Below are positions 1-9,139 of a stretch of DNA of 64,000 bases, in pieces. Position 1 is the first letter of the stretch. Each line of letters begins with the position of its first letter. The notes beneath the pieces were generated by a model. That model was not told the origin of the DNA and did no database searches. It worked only from the letters and a program-made list of their open reading frames with translations. The translations under genes and the position numbers were made by a program. Source of the stretch: Clostridium lentum (GTDB lineage: Bacteria > Bacillota > Clostridia > Clostridiales > Clostridiaceae); assembly GCF_014287815.1 (NCBI RefSeq), contig NZ_JACOOQ010000001.1, positions 248,001 through 312,000 on the forward strand. Reading direction: 5' to 3'.

Positions 1-1007
1 CGTTCATAAAGAATATCTTTATAATTGGAATTATGTATATATCTACAGTAGTTATATTATTGTTGGTAGGTATATTTAATAATGGAAGGTTATTATGGCC
101 ATGTTTTATAGTAGGCTTTTTAATAAGTTTTGCTCTGCTTATCAAATTAATAAAAAGCATGGTATATTTAGATAAAATAATGCTTGGGGCAAAGGATGCA
201 GCCAGCGGAGAATTAACCTATAAGATTGAGGAAAGAGGAAAAGGATACTTATCTAACTTGGCACATGATATCAATAATATTAAAGAGGGCTTAAGAAAGT
301 CTTTAAAGAATGAAATGAAGAGTGAAAAGATGAAAAGTGAGCTTATAACTAATGTCTCTCATGATTTAAAGACTCCGTTGACCTCAATTATAAATTACAT
401 TGATTTATTAAAGCGAGAACCTATAGAACCAGAAAGTGCAAGAGATTATATTGCTGTTCTAGACAGTAAATCTCAAAGGCTAAAAGCGCTAATAGAAGAT
501 TTGTTTGAAGCTTCTAAAGCTGCAAGTGGTGAAATGGAGCTTCATTTGGCTAAAATAGATATAGTGCAGCTTCTAAGACAGACTTTAGGTGAGTTCGATG
601 AAAAACTCATTGAGAGTTTATTAGAGATTAGAACTAATTTCCCAGAAGAAAAAGTTTATGTTAATGGAGATGGAAGAAGATTATTTAGAGTCTTTGAAAA
701 TTTAATTTCCAACATAACCAAATATTCTTTAAGAGGGACAAGGGTATATATTGATATTATTAAGGATGAAAAAAATGCCATTATTGTAATGAAGAATATC
801 TCATCTTATGAACTAAACTTTGATGCTGGGGAAATAACAAATAGATTTAAACGTGGAGATGAAGCAAGGACTACAGAAGGATCTGGTCTTGGGCTTGCTA
901 TTGCTAAAAGTATAGTAGAGCTTCATGGCGGAGAACTGAATATAGAAATTGATGGAGACTTGTTTAAATCAATTATAAAAATGGAATTATATCAAGAGAA
1001 TAATTAA
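1..1007 (+). CDS. Sensor histidine kinase, C-terminal part (cut by window start)
   Basis: The reading frame is open to the window edge (codon boundary at base 3), so the true start and part of the membrane region lie outside. The first ATG in view is at 33. Visible parts in order are hydrophobic membrane segments, a HAMP-like linker (AASGELTYKI), an H-box (NVSHDLKTPLTSI, phosphoacceptor His encoded near base 360) and a C-terminal ATPase domain. The N-box is SNITKYS and the G-box is GSGLGLAIAKS. The usual DxGxG motif is not obvious; that stretch reads KNISSYELNFDAGEI, a form I associate with clostridial VanS-like kinases. Its response regulator is probably upstream, outside the window. The signal sensed is unknown. 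Confidence 0.9.
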   Translation, partial: FIKNIFIIGIMYISTVVILLLVGIFNNGRLLWPCFIVGFLISFALLIKLIKSMVYLDKIMLGAKDAASGELTYKIEERGKGYLSNLAHDINNIKEGLRKSLKNEMKSEKMKSELITNVSHDLKTPLTSIINYIDLLKREPIEPESARDYIAVLDSKSQRLKALIEDLFEASKAASGEMELHLAKIDIVQLLRQTLGEFDEKLIESLLEIRTNFPEEKVYVNGDGRRLFRVFENLISNITKYSLRGTRVYIDIIKDEKNAIIVMKNISSYELNFDAGEITNRFKRGDEARTTEGSGLGLAIAKSIVELHGGELNIEIDGDLFKSIIKMELYQENN

Positions 1008-1010
1008 TAG

Positions 1011-1045
1011 AAAGAATCAAATAGCATTGTTATTTGGTGCTTTTA
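1011..1045 (+). terminator. Probable rho-independent terminator after the sensor kinase
   Basis: Arms 1011-1023 and 1031-1043 pair over about 12 of 13 positions around a 7-base loop, followed by TTTT-AA. It lies three bases after the kinase stop codon. Confidence 0.5.
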
Positions 1046-1215
1046 ATTTATTTAAAGGAGTTAATAGAAGAAAGAAGTAACTAATGATTAAAAATATAAC
1101 TATTCTTATCTAATTGATAATTAATATCATATAGAGAGGCTATAAAGCTTTTAGTAGTGCTAGTTGAAAGGTATTCTCAATTAGAAAAAAATTTAAAAAA
1201 TTTTAAAAAAAGGGC

Positions 1216-1243
1216 TTGTAATTAATAATAATTATTATATAAT
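1216..1243 (+). promoter_or_regulatory. Promoter with PerR-like operator for reverse rubrerythrin
   Basis: A sigma-A-type promoter is visible: TTGTAA at 1216-1221, a 16-base spacer, then TATAAT at 1238-1243. The spacer contains a perfect 7-1-7 palindrome, TAATAATAATTATTA (1223-1237). It differs from the B. subtilis PerR box TTATAATNATTATAA at one position per arm. Reverse rubrerythrins are known PerR targets in clostridia, so peroxide-responsive repression is a reasonable inference. The very AT-rich context leaves some chance of coincidence. Confidence 0.55.
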
Positions 1244-1341
1244 AATAAGTGTAAGGTTACTTACAAGAAACAGAAGAGTAATTATTCAAAGTAGATATAT
1301 AAATTTAAAAATATATAAAAGATTTTAGGAGGAATAAAATT

Positions 1342-1884
1342 ATGAAGAAATTTGTATGTATAGTATGTGGATATATTCATGAAGGAGAAGCTGCACCAGC
1401 AGAATGTCCAGTTTGTCACGTAGGAGCTGATAAGTTCAAAGAACAAACAGGAGAAATGACTTGGGCTGCAGAACACGAAGTAGGAGCTGCACAAGGAGCT
1501 TCAGAAGACATAATGGCTGATTTAAGAGCAAACTTTGAAGGAGAATGCTGTGAAGTTGGTATGTACTTAGCTATGGCAAGAGTTGCTCATAGAGAAGGAT
1601 ATCCAGAAATAGGATTATACTGGGAAAAAGCTGCTTACGAAGAAGCAGAACATGCTGCTAAGTTTGCTGAATTATTAGGAGAAGTTGTTACTAATTCAAC
1701 TAAGAAAAACTTAGAAATGAGAATTGAAGCTGAAAATGGAGCAACTGAAGGTAAGTTCGATTTAGCTAAGAGAGCTAAAGCTGCTAACTTAGATGCAATT
1801 CATGATACAGTTCACGAAATGGCTAGAGACGAAGCTAGACACGGAAAAGCATTCCAAGGATTATTAAACAGATACTTTAAATAA
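1342..1884 (+). CDS. rbr: Reverse rubrerythrin (NADH peroxidase)
   Basis: This 180-aa cytoplasmic peroxide-scavenging protein has the reversed domain order. An N-terminal rubredoxin Fe(Cys)4 site (C6, C9, C22, C25; CIVCGY and CPVCH) precedes a four-helix diiron domain. That domain carries the Glu/His pattern ([41 protein letters not shown]). In clostridia such proteins reduce hydrogen peroxide to water with NADH-derived electrons and protect against oxygen. AGGAGG lies at 1327-1332 before ATG 1342. It is monocistronic, with its own promoter and terminator. Its codon choice is noticeably uniform (GCT, GAA, AGA), consistent with high expression. Confidence 0.95.
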   Translation: MKKFVCIVCGYIHEGEAAPAECPVCHVGADKFKEQTGEMTWAAEHEVGAAQGASEDIMADLRANFEGECCEVGMYLAMARVAHREGYPEIGLYWEKAAYEEAEHAAKFAELLGEVVTNSTKKNLEMRIEAENGATEGKFDLAKRAKAANLDAIHDTVHEMARDEARHGKAFQGLLNRYFK

Positions 1885-1935
1885 AAAAATAAATGAATAT
1901 AGAGTTATATCAAATTAATTTGATATAAGATGATG

Positions 1936-1966
1936 AAAAAGGAATTCTAATTTGAATTCCTTTTTT
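1936..1966 (+). terminator. Rho-independent terminator of reverse rubrerythrin
   Basis: A 12-base-pair stem (1936-1947 with 1954-1965), built on GGAATTC/GAATTCC flanked by A5/T5, has a 6-base loop and runs into a T-run. Confidence 0.85.
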
Positions 1967-2072
1967 AATATTAATAAATTTGAGGTTTTATATTCCTTAT
2001 TAGTATAATATAAATTAATTAAAGTATATAATAAAAATATTATATAAAACCAAATGCTAAGGGGGAATAAAA

Positions 2073-3503
2073 GTGCAATTTTATATTGCTGTAGCTATAT
2101 TACTAATGTTAGTTAATATGATATCTGTATTTTCTTTGATTTTTATTGAAAGAAAAGATCCAACTACTACATGGGCTTGGTTATTAATTTTGCTGCTTAT
2201 TCCTGGAGTAGGATTTATTGTTTATTTACTTTTAGGACAGAATTTAAGTAGACAGAAAATATTTAGAGAAAAGAAAATAATTGATAAGACTAGAGCTGCT
2301 GGATTAGAAGAAATGCAGGAGATTCATGGAATAAAGATGGAACTTCAAGATGAATACAGTGATTTAATCTTAATGAATTATAATCAATGTGGATCAATTT
2401 ACACTACAGGTAATGAAGTGAAAACATATATAAGTGGTGAAAAGAAATTTCAGGATTTAATTAAGGATATTAGGTCAGCTAAAAGCTTTATACATATTGA
2501 ATACTATATTTTTAGATTTGATGACTTAGGAAAAGCTATTATAGATGAGTTAAAATCAAAGGTGGATGAGGATGTTGAAGTAAGGCTTTTAGTAGATGGA
2601 ATGGGCTCTAAAAATTTAAAGCAAAAAGAAATAAGATATATTAAGAGTTTAGGAATAAAATTTAGTATCTTTTTTCCAGGGGCATTTCCAAGAATAAATA
2701 CAAGAATCAACTATAGGAATCATAGAAAAATTGTAATTATTGATGGTGAAATAGGATATGTAGGTGGATTTAATGTAGGAAATGAATATGTTAATAGAGG
2801 ACATCAATTTAAATTCTGGCGAGATACTCATTTAAAAGTGAAAGGGCAAGCTGTAAATGAGTTAAATAAAAGATTTATTTTAGATTGGGATTATGCTTCT
2901 AATGAAAATTTTGATAATATAATAAAATATTTTCCTAAGCCTAAGGAGTATGGACGTGTAGGTATGCAGATAGTATCTTCTGGACCAGATCATATGGATG
3001 AATATATAAAAATTGCTTATATGAAAATAATAAATAATGCTAGAAAGTATGTATATATTCAGACACCATATTTAGTTCCTGATGAACCGATTTTGGAAGC
3101 TCTAAGAATATCGGCATTATCAGGTGTTGATGTGAGAATTATTGTTCCTGATAAGCCAGATCATTTCTTTATGGAGTGGGTATTAAGTGCTAATATAGCT
3201 AACTTAATAGATTATGGGGTGAAAATATATAGATATAATAATGGTTTTATTCATTCCAAAACAATAGTGTCAGATGATATTGTTAGTAGTATAGGAACAG
3301 CCAATATGGATAATAGAAGCTTTAGATTGAATTTTGAAGTTAATGCTTTTATATATGATGGAGTAGTGGCTAAGGAACAATCGAAAATATTTTTAAATGA
3401 TCAAAAATTCTCAACATTTGTAACAAAAGAAGCATATGAAAAAAGAAGTAGGGTATTAAGAATAAAAGAATCTTTAATTAAGCTAGTATCACCTATTCTA
3501 TAA
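2073..3503 (+). CDS. cls: Cardiolipin synthase (phospholipase D family)
   Basis: The 476-aa membrane enzyme condenses two phosphatidylglycerols to cardiolipin. Two N-terminal transmembrane segments (about residues 3-25 and 33-54) precede two phospholipase D domains. Both HKD signatures are intact: H217-K219-D224 (NHRKIVIID) and H394-K396-D401 (IHSKTIVSD), the second followed by GTANMDNRSF. The length matches the bacterial Cls family (about 480 aa). The start is GTG 2073, preceded by GGGGGAA at 2061-2067. It appears to be a single-gene unit between the rubrerythrin terminator and the aro operon. Confidence 0.95.
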   Translation: MQFYIAVAILLMLVNMISVFSLIFIERKDPTTTWAWLLILLLIPGVGFIVYLLLGQNLSRQKIFREKKIIDKTRAAGLEEMQEIHGIKMELQDEYSDLILMNYNQCGSIYTTGNEVKTYISGEKKFQDLIKDIRSAKSFIHIEYYIFRFDDLGKAIIDELKSKVDEDVEVRLLVDGMGSKNLKQKEIRYIKSLGIKFSIFFPGAFPRINTRINYRNHRKIVIIDGEIGYVGGFNVGNEYVNRGHQFKFWRDTHLKVKGQAVNELNKRFILDWDYASNENFDNIIKYFPKPKEYGRVGMQIVSSGPDHMDEYIKIAYMKIINNARKYVYIQTPYLVPDEPILEALRISALSGVDVRIIVPDKPDHFFMEWVLSANIANLIDYGVKIYRYNNGFIHSKTIVSDDIVSSIGTANMDNRSFRLNFEVNAFIYDGVVAKEQSKIFLNDQKFSTFVTKEAYEKRSRVLRIKESLIKLVSPIL

Positions 3504-3630
3504 TTTAAAAAGTATTTATAAGAGGTGCCTATAGGTGGTGAAATATAGGAGTAATCTCAGAACATTAGATTATTTTATGTATTTTACTATTTATGATAAT
3601 ATAAAATTATATTTATGTGTATAGATAAAT

Positions 3631-3685
3631 GAATAATTAAGAATGGATAGTTAAAAATTCATTTTTAATTCTTCATTTTAATTTT
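3631..3685. repeat. AT-rich intergenic hairpin upstream of aroB
   Basis: TTAAAAAT (3651-3658) and ATTTTTAA (3661-3668) form a hairpin. Outer arms AAGAA (3639-3643) and TTCTT (3669-3673) continue it around a 7-base bulge. It resembles the larger palindromic elements at 39552-39682 and 51086-51194 in using AATGGATA/AATTCTTCAT-like words. The region 3504-3704 shows no other clear signal; I could not fix the aro promoter. Confidence 0.35.
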
Positions 3686-3704
3686 TATTGAGGTGGCGTT
3701 TTTA

Positions 3705-4754
3705 TTGGAATTAAAAATTGATTTAATTAAAAGAAGTTATCCTATCATTATTGAAAAGGGATTAATTAATAATATTCAATATAAAATAAAAGAACTATAT
3801 AAAGGAAAGAAAATTTTTATCTTAACAGATGATAATGTAAATAATTATTACGGAAATAAAATAGTAGATAGCTTGAAAGCAGAAGGATATGATGTAAAAT
3901 TAATGGCTCTTGAAGCGGGAGAACATAGTAAGTCCTTTAGTACATTACCTAAAATATACAATGAAATGTTAGATTTTAAATTAACAAGAAGTGATATAGT
4001 TATTACTCTAGGTGGTGGAGTAATAGGTGATATTGGAGGATTTGCAGCCTCAACTTACTTGAGAGGAATTAAATTTATTCAAGTGCCTACTTCTCTTTTA
4101 GCACAAGTAGATAGTAGTGTTGGTGGAAAGGTAGCTGTTGATTTACCAAGAGGTAAAAACCTTGTAGGAAGCTTTTATCATCCAATAGCAGTTTTTATTG
4201 ATCCAGAAGTATTAAATACTTTAAGTGATGAATTCTTTACTGATGGAATGGCTGAAGTAATTAAATATGGATGCATTAAAGATAAGAAGTTTTTTGATTT
4301 TTTAAATAGCTTAGATAGTAAAGAAAAGCTTATGGATAATATTGAAGAGATAATTTATACTTGTTGCAACATTAAAAAGCTTACAGTAGAAAGAGATGAA
4401 AAAGATAAGGGTGAAAGAATGTTATTAAACTTTGGTCATACACTAGGTCATGCCATAGAACAGTATTATAACTATTCAAAATATACCCATGGAGTAGCTG
4501 TAGCTATTGGTATGTATGAAATAACAAAAATAAGCGAAGAAAAGGGTTTTACGAAAAAAGGTTCAGCAGAGAAGATTAAAGAAATACTTAAAAAGAATAA
4601 TCTTCCTTATGAAATGGACATCAATATGGGAGAGGTTATTCACAGTGTTGAACTAGATAAGAAGAACTTAGGCAATGACCTTAATTTAATTTTACTTAAA
4701 GAAATAGGAAATGCAGAAATAGTAAAAAGCAACAAAGGCTATTTTGAAAATTGA
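3705..4754 (+). CDS. aroB: 3-dehydroquinate synthase
   Basis: AroB converts DAHP to 3-dehydroquinate, the second step of the shikimate pathway, using NAD and a divalent metal. Family motifs visible are the NAD-binding GGGVIGDIGGFAASTYLRGI, PTSLLAQVDSSVGGKVAVD, the metal-ligand region GMAEVIKYG and NFGHTLGHAIE. I start it at TTG 3705 because GAGGTGG (3690-3696) sits 8 bases upstream. A GTG at 3693 in the same frame overlaps that ribosome site. This gives 349 aa beginning MELKID, close to the family length. It is the first gene of a closely packed six-gene aromatic operon. Confidence 0.95.
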   Translation: MELKIDLIKRSYPIIIEKGLINNIQYKIKELYKGKKIFILTDDNVNNYYGNKIVDSLKAEGYDVKLMALEAGEHSKSFSTLPKIYNEMLDFKLTRSDIVITLGGGVIGDIGGFAASTYLRGIKFIQVPTSLLAQVDSSVGGKVAVDLPRGKNLVGSFYHPIAVFIDPEVLNTLSDEFFTDGMAEVIKYGCIKDKKFFDFLNSLDSKEKLMDNIEEIIYTCCNIKKLTVERDEKDKGERMLLNFGHTLGHAIEQYYNYSKYTHGVAVAIGMYEITKISEEKGFTKKGSAEKIKEILKKNNLPYEMDINMGEVIHSVELDKKNLGNDLNLILLKEIGNAEIVKSNKGYFEN

Positions 4755-4779
4755 TAATTTAAATAATGGAGGAATTTTT

Positions 4780-6078
4780 GTGGCTGATTTAAAAGTAGGA
4801 AACATGAAGCTTATGGGGAATGTAAAAGTGCCTCCTTCAAAAAGTATGGCTCATAGGGCAATCATTTGTGCAAGTCTTTCTCATGGAGTCTCTAAAATAG
4901 AAAATATTGATTTTTCAGATGATATTATTGCCACTATGGAAGCAATGAAAGCATTGGGAGCTAAGATTTATCAGAATAAAAATTATATAGAGATTCAGGG
5001 AATAAATCATAATGAAGATAATAAAGAGTTAAAGATTATTGATTGCAATGAATCAGGTTCAACTTTAAGATTTTTAGTACCAATTTCTTTATTGATTCCA
5101 GGAAAAAAGAAGTTTATAGGCCGAGGTAATTTAGGAAAAAGACCATTAAATACATTTTACGAAATATTTGAGCAGGATAATATAGAGTATTCTTTTGAGG
5201 AAGGTATTTTAAATCTGCAATTAGAAGGTACCTTAAAAGGCGGAGAATATTATTTAGCTGGAAATATCAGTTCTCAATTTATAACTGGATTATTATTTAC
5301 CTTACCTTTAATTAATAGGGATTCAAAAATAATAATAACAACAGAAATGGAATCAAAAGGTTATATAGATTTAACATTATCTGCATTAAGGGATTTTGGT
5401 ATAGAAATAATAAATAATGATTATAAAGAATTTATTATTAAAGGTAATCAGCAATATAAAGCAAGAAATTATAGGATAGAAGGTGATTATTCTCAAGCTA
5501 CATTTTTCTTAGCGGCAAATTCCATAGGTAATAAAGTGGAAATAGATGATGTGTTGGCAAACTCAGCACAAGGTGATAAGGAAGCTCTTGATATTTTAGC
5601 AAGGATGGGAATGTCAATAGAATGGAATAAAAGTAAAAATAGAATTGTTCCAGTAAAAAATATAGGTTTAAAAGCCACTGTAATAGATGGTTCTCAGTGC
5701 CCAGATATTATTCCTGTATTATCGGTGGTAGCGGCTTTAGCACAAGGGACTACTAAGATTATAAAGGCTGGTAGGCTTAGAATTAAGGAATGTGATAGAT
5801 TAAAGGCTGTAGCATCGGAACTTACTAAGCTAGGTGCTAAAATAGAAGAAAAAGAAGATGGGCTTATTATTGAAGGTGTAGAAAGTTTAAAAGGTGGAGT
5901 AGAGGTGTGGAGTTGGAAAGATCACAGAATAGCAATGACTTTAGCAATTGCAGCTACAAGATGTGAGGAGCCTATTATATTAAAGGATTATGAATGTATA
6001 AGTAAATCATATCCATCATTTTTTGATGATTACAGAAGATTAGGAGGTATAGCAAGTGAGTGGAATGTGGGGAAATAA
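4780..6078 (+). CDS. aroA: 5-enolpyruvylshikimate-3-phosphate synthase
   Basis: AroA joins shikimate-3-phosphate and PEP to give EPSP. Signature stretches are the N-terminal PPSKSMAHRAIICAS, GNLGKRPL, the second-domain RLRIKECDRLKA and the C-terminal DHRIAMTLAIAA. The frame is open from TTG 4744, but GGAGGA at 4768-4773 places the start at GTG 4780, which gives 432 aa (family about 430). It begins 25 bases after aroB and overlaps aroC, so translation is probably coupled. The first loop keeps the lysine and arginine of PPSKS-HR. I make no claim on glyphosate class. Confidence 0.95.
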   Translation: MADLKVGNMKLMGNVKVPPSKSMAHRAIICASLSHGVSKIENIDFSDDIIATMEAMKALGAKIYQNKNYIEIQGINHNEDNKELKIIDCNESGSTLRFLVPISLLIPGKKKFIGRGNLGKRPLNTFYEIFEQDNIEYSFEEGILNLQLEGTLKGGEYYLAGNISSQFITGLLFTLPLINRDSKIIITTEMESKGYIDLTLSALRDFGIEIINNDYKEFIIKGNQQYKARNYRIEGDYSQATFFLAANSIGNKVEIDDVLANSAQGDKEALDILARMGMSIEWNKSKNRIVPVKNIGLKATVIDGSQCPDIIPVLSVVAALAQGTTKIIKAGRLRIKECDRLKAVASELTKLGAKIEEKEDGLIIEGVESLKGGVEVWSWKDHRIAMTLAIAATRCEEPIILKDYECISKSYPSFFDDYRRLGGIASEWNVGK

Positions 6079-7132
6079 AATCAAGATATCTATTTTTGGA
6101 GAATCTCATGGTAATGCCATAGGAATTAATATAGATGGACTTGAACCAGGTTTTGAAATAAATTTAGATAAAGTATCATCTGAGATGAAAAGAAGAGCTC
6201 CTGGTAGGAATAATTTATCAACGCCAAGAAAAGAAGCTGATGAACCAGAGATATTAAGTGGATTTTTTCAGGGAAAGACTACAGGAACTCCTCTTTGTGC
6301 CATCATAAGAAATAATAATACTAAGTCTAAGGATTATGGAAAGCTTAAAGATATAATGAGGCCTGGTCATGCTGATTATACAGGGAAGATTAGATATAAT
6401 GGTTTTAATGATTATCGAGGTGGTGGTCATTTTTCAGGAAGAATAACAGCATCTATTGTTTTTGCAGGAGCAATATGTAAGCAGATATTAGAAGCAAAGG
6501 GAATTAAGATAGTGTCTCATATAAAATCTATTGGTACAATTGAAGATAAAAGCTTTTTAGATGAAAAAATTACGGAAGGTTTTATTAATTCATATATGTC
6601 AAAAGAGTTACCATTAATAGATGAATTGAAAGAAGAAGCTATGAGAAAAGAGATACTGCTAGCTAAGGAAGAGTTAGATTCAATTGGTGGTACTGTGGAG
6701 TGTGCAGTTCTTGGGATAGAGCCTGGAATAGGTAATCCATTTTTTGATTCAGTGGAATCTACTTTAGCACACTTAATGTTTTCTATACCAGCAGTAAAAG
6801 GCATTGAATTTGGTAGAGGGTTTGAGCTTACTCAAATGAGAGGAAGTCAGGCTAATGATTCTATGTACTTTTCAGGAGAAAAGGTTTTGACTAAGACCAA
6901 TAATAATGGTGGTATATTAGGCGGAATAACTAATGGCATGCCAGTTATATTTAAGGTTGCAATAAAGCCTACATCGTCCATATTAAAGTCACAAAATACT
7001 GTAAATATCAATACAGGGGAAGAAACAGTTTTAGAGGTAAATGGTAGACATGATCCATGTATAGTTCAAAGAGCACTTCCTGTAATAGAAGCAGCAACAG
7101 CAATAGGAATTTTAGATTTAATTGAAAATTAA
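6056..7132 (+). CDS. aroC: Chorismate synthase
   Basis: AroC uses reduced FMN to make chorismate from EPSP. Motifs are GESHGNAIGINIDGL, the arginine-rich RRAPGRNNLSTPR, DYRGGGHFSGRITA, a GGILGGI loop and the C-terminal RHDPCIVQRALPV. The start is GTG 6056, 8 bases after AGGAGG (6042-6047); a nearby ATG at 6065 is too far from that site. It overlaps the end of aroA by 23 bases. The 358-aa length is normal. Confidence 0.95.
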   Translation: MSGMWGNKIKISIFGESHGNAIGINIDGLEPGFEINLDKVSSEMKRRAPGRNNLSTPRKEADEPEILSGFFQGKTTGTPLCAIIRNNNTKSKDYGKLKDIMRPGHADYTGKIRYNGFNDYRGGGHFSGRITASIVFAGAICKQILEAKGIKIVSHIKSIGTIEDKSFLDEKITEGFINSYMSKELPLIDELKEEAMRKEILLAKEELDSIGGTVECAVLGIEPGIGNPFFDSVESTLAHLMFSIPAVKGIEFGRGFELTQMRGSQANDSMYFSGEKVLTKTNNNGGILGGITNGMPVIFKVAIKPTSSILKSQNTVNINTGEETVLEVNGRHDPCIVQRALPVIEAATAIGILDLIEN

Positions 7133-7195
7133 ATCTAAGTTAATCATTTCATGGATTTTAGCGGTGGCAGTTAATTGATAGGAAGGGGTATTTCA

Positions 7196-8281
7196 GTGTT
7201 AGATATAGATAAGTTAAGAGATGAAATAGATGATATAGATAAACAGATTATTGAGCTTTTTGAAAAAAGAATGGATGTTGTGTTAAATGTGGCAAAATAC
7301 AAGATGGAAAGAAATCTTCCAATTTTTAATGGAGCTAGAGAAAATGCTGTTATTGAGAAGAATTTAAAAAGACTTAAAAATAAAGATTATAGTAACTATG
7401 CTGAAAAATTTTTAAATGATATGATGACGACCAGTAGAGAACTTCAGCAAAGTATAATGGGGCAATTAAAGATAGGAGTACAAGGTGTAGAAGGCTCTTT
7501 CAGTGAAGAAGCAAAAATAAGCTATTTTGGTGAAGAAAAAGGTATGGTATTTTATGATGAATTTGAAGATGTATTTGATGCTTTAAAAAATGGTGAGATA
7601 GATTATGGTGTATTACCAGTGGAAAACTCATCAACAGGTGCCATTACAGTGGTATATGATTTAATGAAGGATTATGGCTTTTATATTGTAGGAGAACAAT
7701 GTGTAAAAGTAAGACAAAATTTAATTGGATTAAAGGGTACAAAGATATCAGATATAAAGGAAGTATATTCTCATCCGCAAGGGTTTGCTCAAAGTAGTGA
7801 GTTTTTAAAGGAGCATAAAGAATGGATTCAAATACCATATCATAACACAGCTTTAAGTGTAAAGTATGTCTGTGAAACAGGGGAAAAATCAAAAGTAGCT
7901 ATTGCCAGTGAAAGAGCAGCTAAGAGATATGGACTTGAAGTTGTTAAAGGTAATATCAATGATGAATCAGAAAATACCACTAAGTTTATTGTTATTGGCA
8001 AAAATTTAGAATATGATAAATTTTCTAATAGGGTAAGTATAGTATTCTCACTAGAGGATGAAGCTGGAACATTATATAAACTTTTAAGGCATTTTTCAGA
8101 AAATAATATAAATCTTAAAAAGATAGAATCAAGACCAATAAGCAACTTGCCATGGAAATATGTATTATATATAGACTTTGAAGGAAATCTTAATAATGCA
8201 GAAGTAAAAAATGCAATATCATTAATTCAAGAAAAAAGCAGATACTTTAAATTATTAGGAAATTATAAAAGCAAAGAATAG
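7196..8281 (+). CDS. pheA: Bifunctional chorismate mutase/prephenate dehydratase
   Basis: This enzyme commits chorismate to phenylalanine (chorismate to prephenate to phenylpyruvate). Domain order is an AroQ-type chorismate mutase (residues about 1-85; LRDEIDDIDKQIIELFEKRM), then prephenate dehydratase (about 95-275; GVQGVEGSFSEEA, HPQGFAQS, ENTTKF). A C-terminal ACT domain follows (DEAGTLYKLLRHF, ESRP), the likely phenylalanine allosteric site. GTG 7196 follows GGAAGGGG (7181-7188) by 7 bases, so I prefer it to the upstream in-frame TTG 7175. It is the fourth gene of the aro operon; tyrA is elsewhere (21289). Confidence 0.95.
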   Translation: MLDIDKLRDEIDDIDKQIIELFEKRMDVVLNVAKYKMERNLPIFNGARENAVIEKNLKRLKNKDYSNYAEKFLNDMMTTSRELQQSIMGQLKIGVQGVEGSFSEEAKISYFGEEKGMVFYDEFEDVFDALKNGEIDYGVLPVENSSTGAITVVYDLMKDYGFYIVGEQCVKVRQNLIGLKGTKISDIKEVYSHPQGFAQSSEFLKEHKEWIQIPYHNTALSVKYVCETGEKSKVAIASERAAKRYGLEVVKGNINDESENTTKFIVIGKNLEYDKFSNRVSIVFSLEDEAGTLYKLLRHFSENNINLKKIESRPISNLPWKYVLYIDFEGNLNNAEVKNAISLIQEKSRYFKLLGNYKSKE

Positions 8282-8314
8282 AAAAAATAAAAAATTAAAA
8301 AAGGGGGCATTGTA

Positions 8315-9127
8315 ATGGAATTTTTAGGTGTGTTAGGAGAAAAGCTTCCACATACTTATTCTCCTATAATAAATAAAAGAATAATGGAGCTAATTAATGT
8401 GGAAGGAGCTTATAAAAAGTTTGAACTGCCAAGAGGAAATATGCAGAAATTCATTGATGGAGTGAAAACTTTAGATATAAGAGGATTTAATGTAACCATT
8501 CCATATAAGGAAGAAGTTATGTCTTTCTTAGATTATATTTCTGATGAAGCAAAGAATATTGGGGCAGTAAATACTGTAGTTAATAAAGATGGAAAGCTTT
8601 GGGGTTATAATACTGATTATTTTGGCTTTCATAGTACTTTAAAAATAGCAAATATAGATGTAAAAGGCAAAAGAACGGTTATTTTAGGTAGTGGTGGTGC
8701 TAGTAAAGCTATTAGGGAGGTACTTTTAGATGATGGGGCTGAAGAAGTATATATAGTAAGTAGATATCCACAATATAGTTCAGAGAATAGCAAGGATAAA
8801 AGAGTTAAGCTTATTAATTATGATGAGTTGGCAAAGCTTAATGGATATTTATTGGTAAATTCTACGCCGGTAGGTATGTATCCAAAAGTAGGTGTATCTG
8901 CTGTGGGAGATGAAATTATAGAAAAATTTCAAGCGGTAGTTGATATAGTATATAATCCTACAGAAACAGAAATATTAAGAAGAGCAAGAAGTTTAGGAAA
9001 GATTTCAATTGGTGGATTATATATGTTAGTAGGGCAGGCTGTAAAAGCAGAAGAAATCTTTCACCAAATTGAAATAGATAAAGAAATCATAAATATTATT
9101 TATAATGAATTGAAGAAAGATTTTTAG
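8315..9127 (+). CDS. aroE: Shikimate dehydrogenase (biosynthetic)
   Basis: AroE reduces 3-dehydroshikimate to shikimate with NADPH. The 270-aa protein keeps the catalytic lysine (K65 in NVTIPYKEE), the paired aspartate (D101 in NTDYFGF) and the Rossmann loop GSGGASKAI. The substrate-binding SxS region reads HTYSP rather than the usual HSLSP/HSRSP. AAGGGGG precedes ATG 8315. It is distinct from the second, YdiB-like dehydrogenase at 12768, and its place in the chorismate operon supports the biosynthetic assignment. Confidence 0.92.
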   Translation: MEFLGVLGEKLPHTYSPIINKRIMELINVEGAYKKFELPRGNMQKFIDGVKTLDIRGFNVTIPYKEEVMSFLDYISDEAKNIGAVNTVVNKDGKLWGYNTDYFGFHSTLKIANIDVKGKRTVILGSGGASKAIREVLLDDGAEEVYIVSRYPQYSSENSKDKRVKLINYDELAKLNGYLLVNSTPVGMYPKVGVSAVGDEIIEKFQAVVDIVYNPTETEILRRARSLGKISIGGLYMLVGQAVKAEEIFHQIEIDKEIINIIYNELKKDF

Positions 9128-9139
9128 TGGGGTAAGTAA

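Larger units (their letters stand above)
1008..1341. other. Intergenic region between sensor kinase and reverse rubrerythrin
   Basis: This 334-base AT-rich gap holds the kinase terminator and the reverse rubrerythrin promoter/operator. I see no credible small ORF in it. The transcript leader of the rubrerythrin would be roughly 90 bases. Confidence 0.6.

Noticed and set aside
1-1007. Calling the first kinase VanS
   Set aside because: It resembles VanS-like kinases generally, but no van ligase or dehydrogenase genes are visible and the sensor part is cut off.
3690-3700. GAGGTGGCG before aroB and GCGGTGGCAG before pheA (7160-7170), which recall part of a T-box antiterminator
   Set aside because: The full AGGGTGG-ACCGCG motif, specifier stem and terminator are absent. 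At aroB the sequence is simply the ribosome site.
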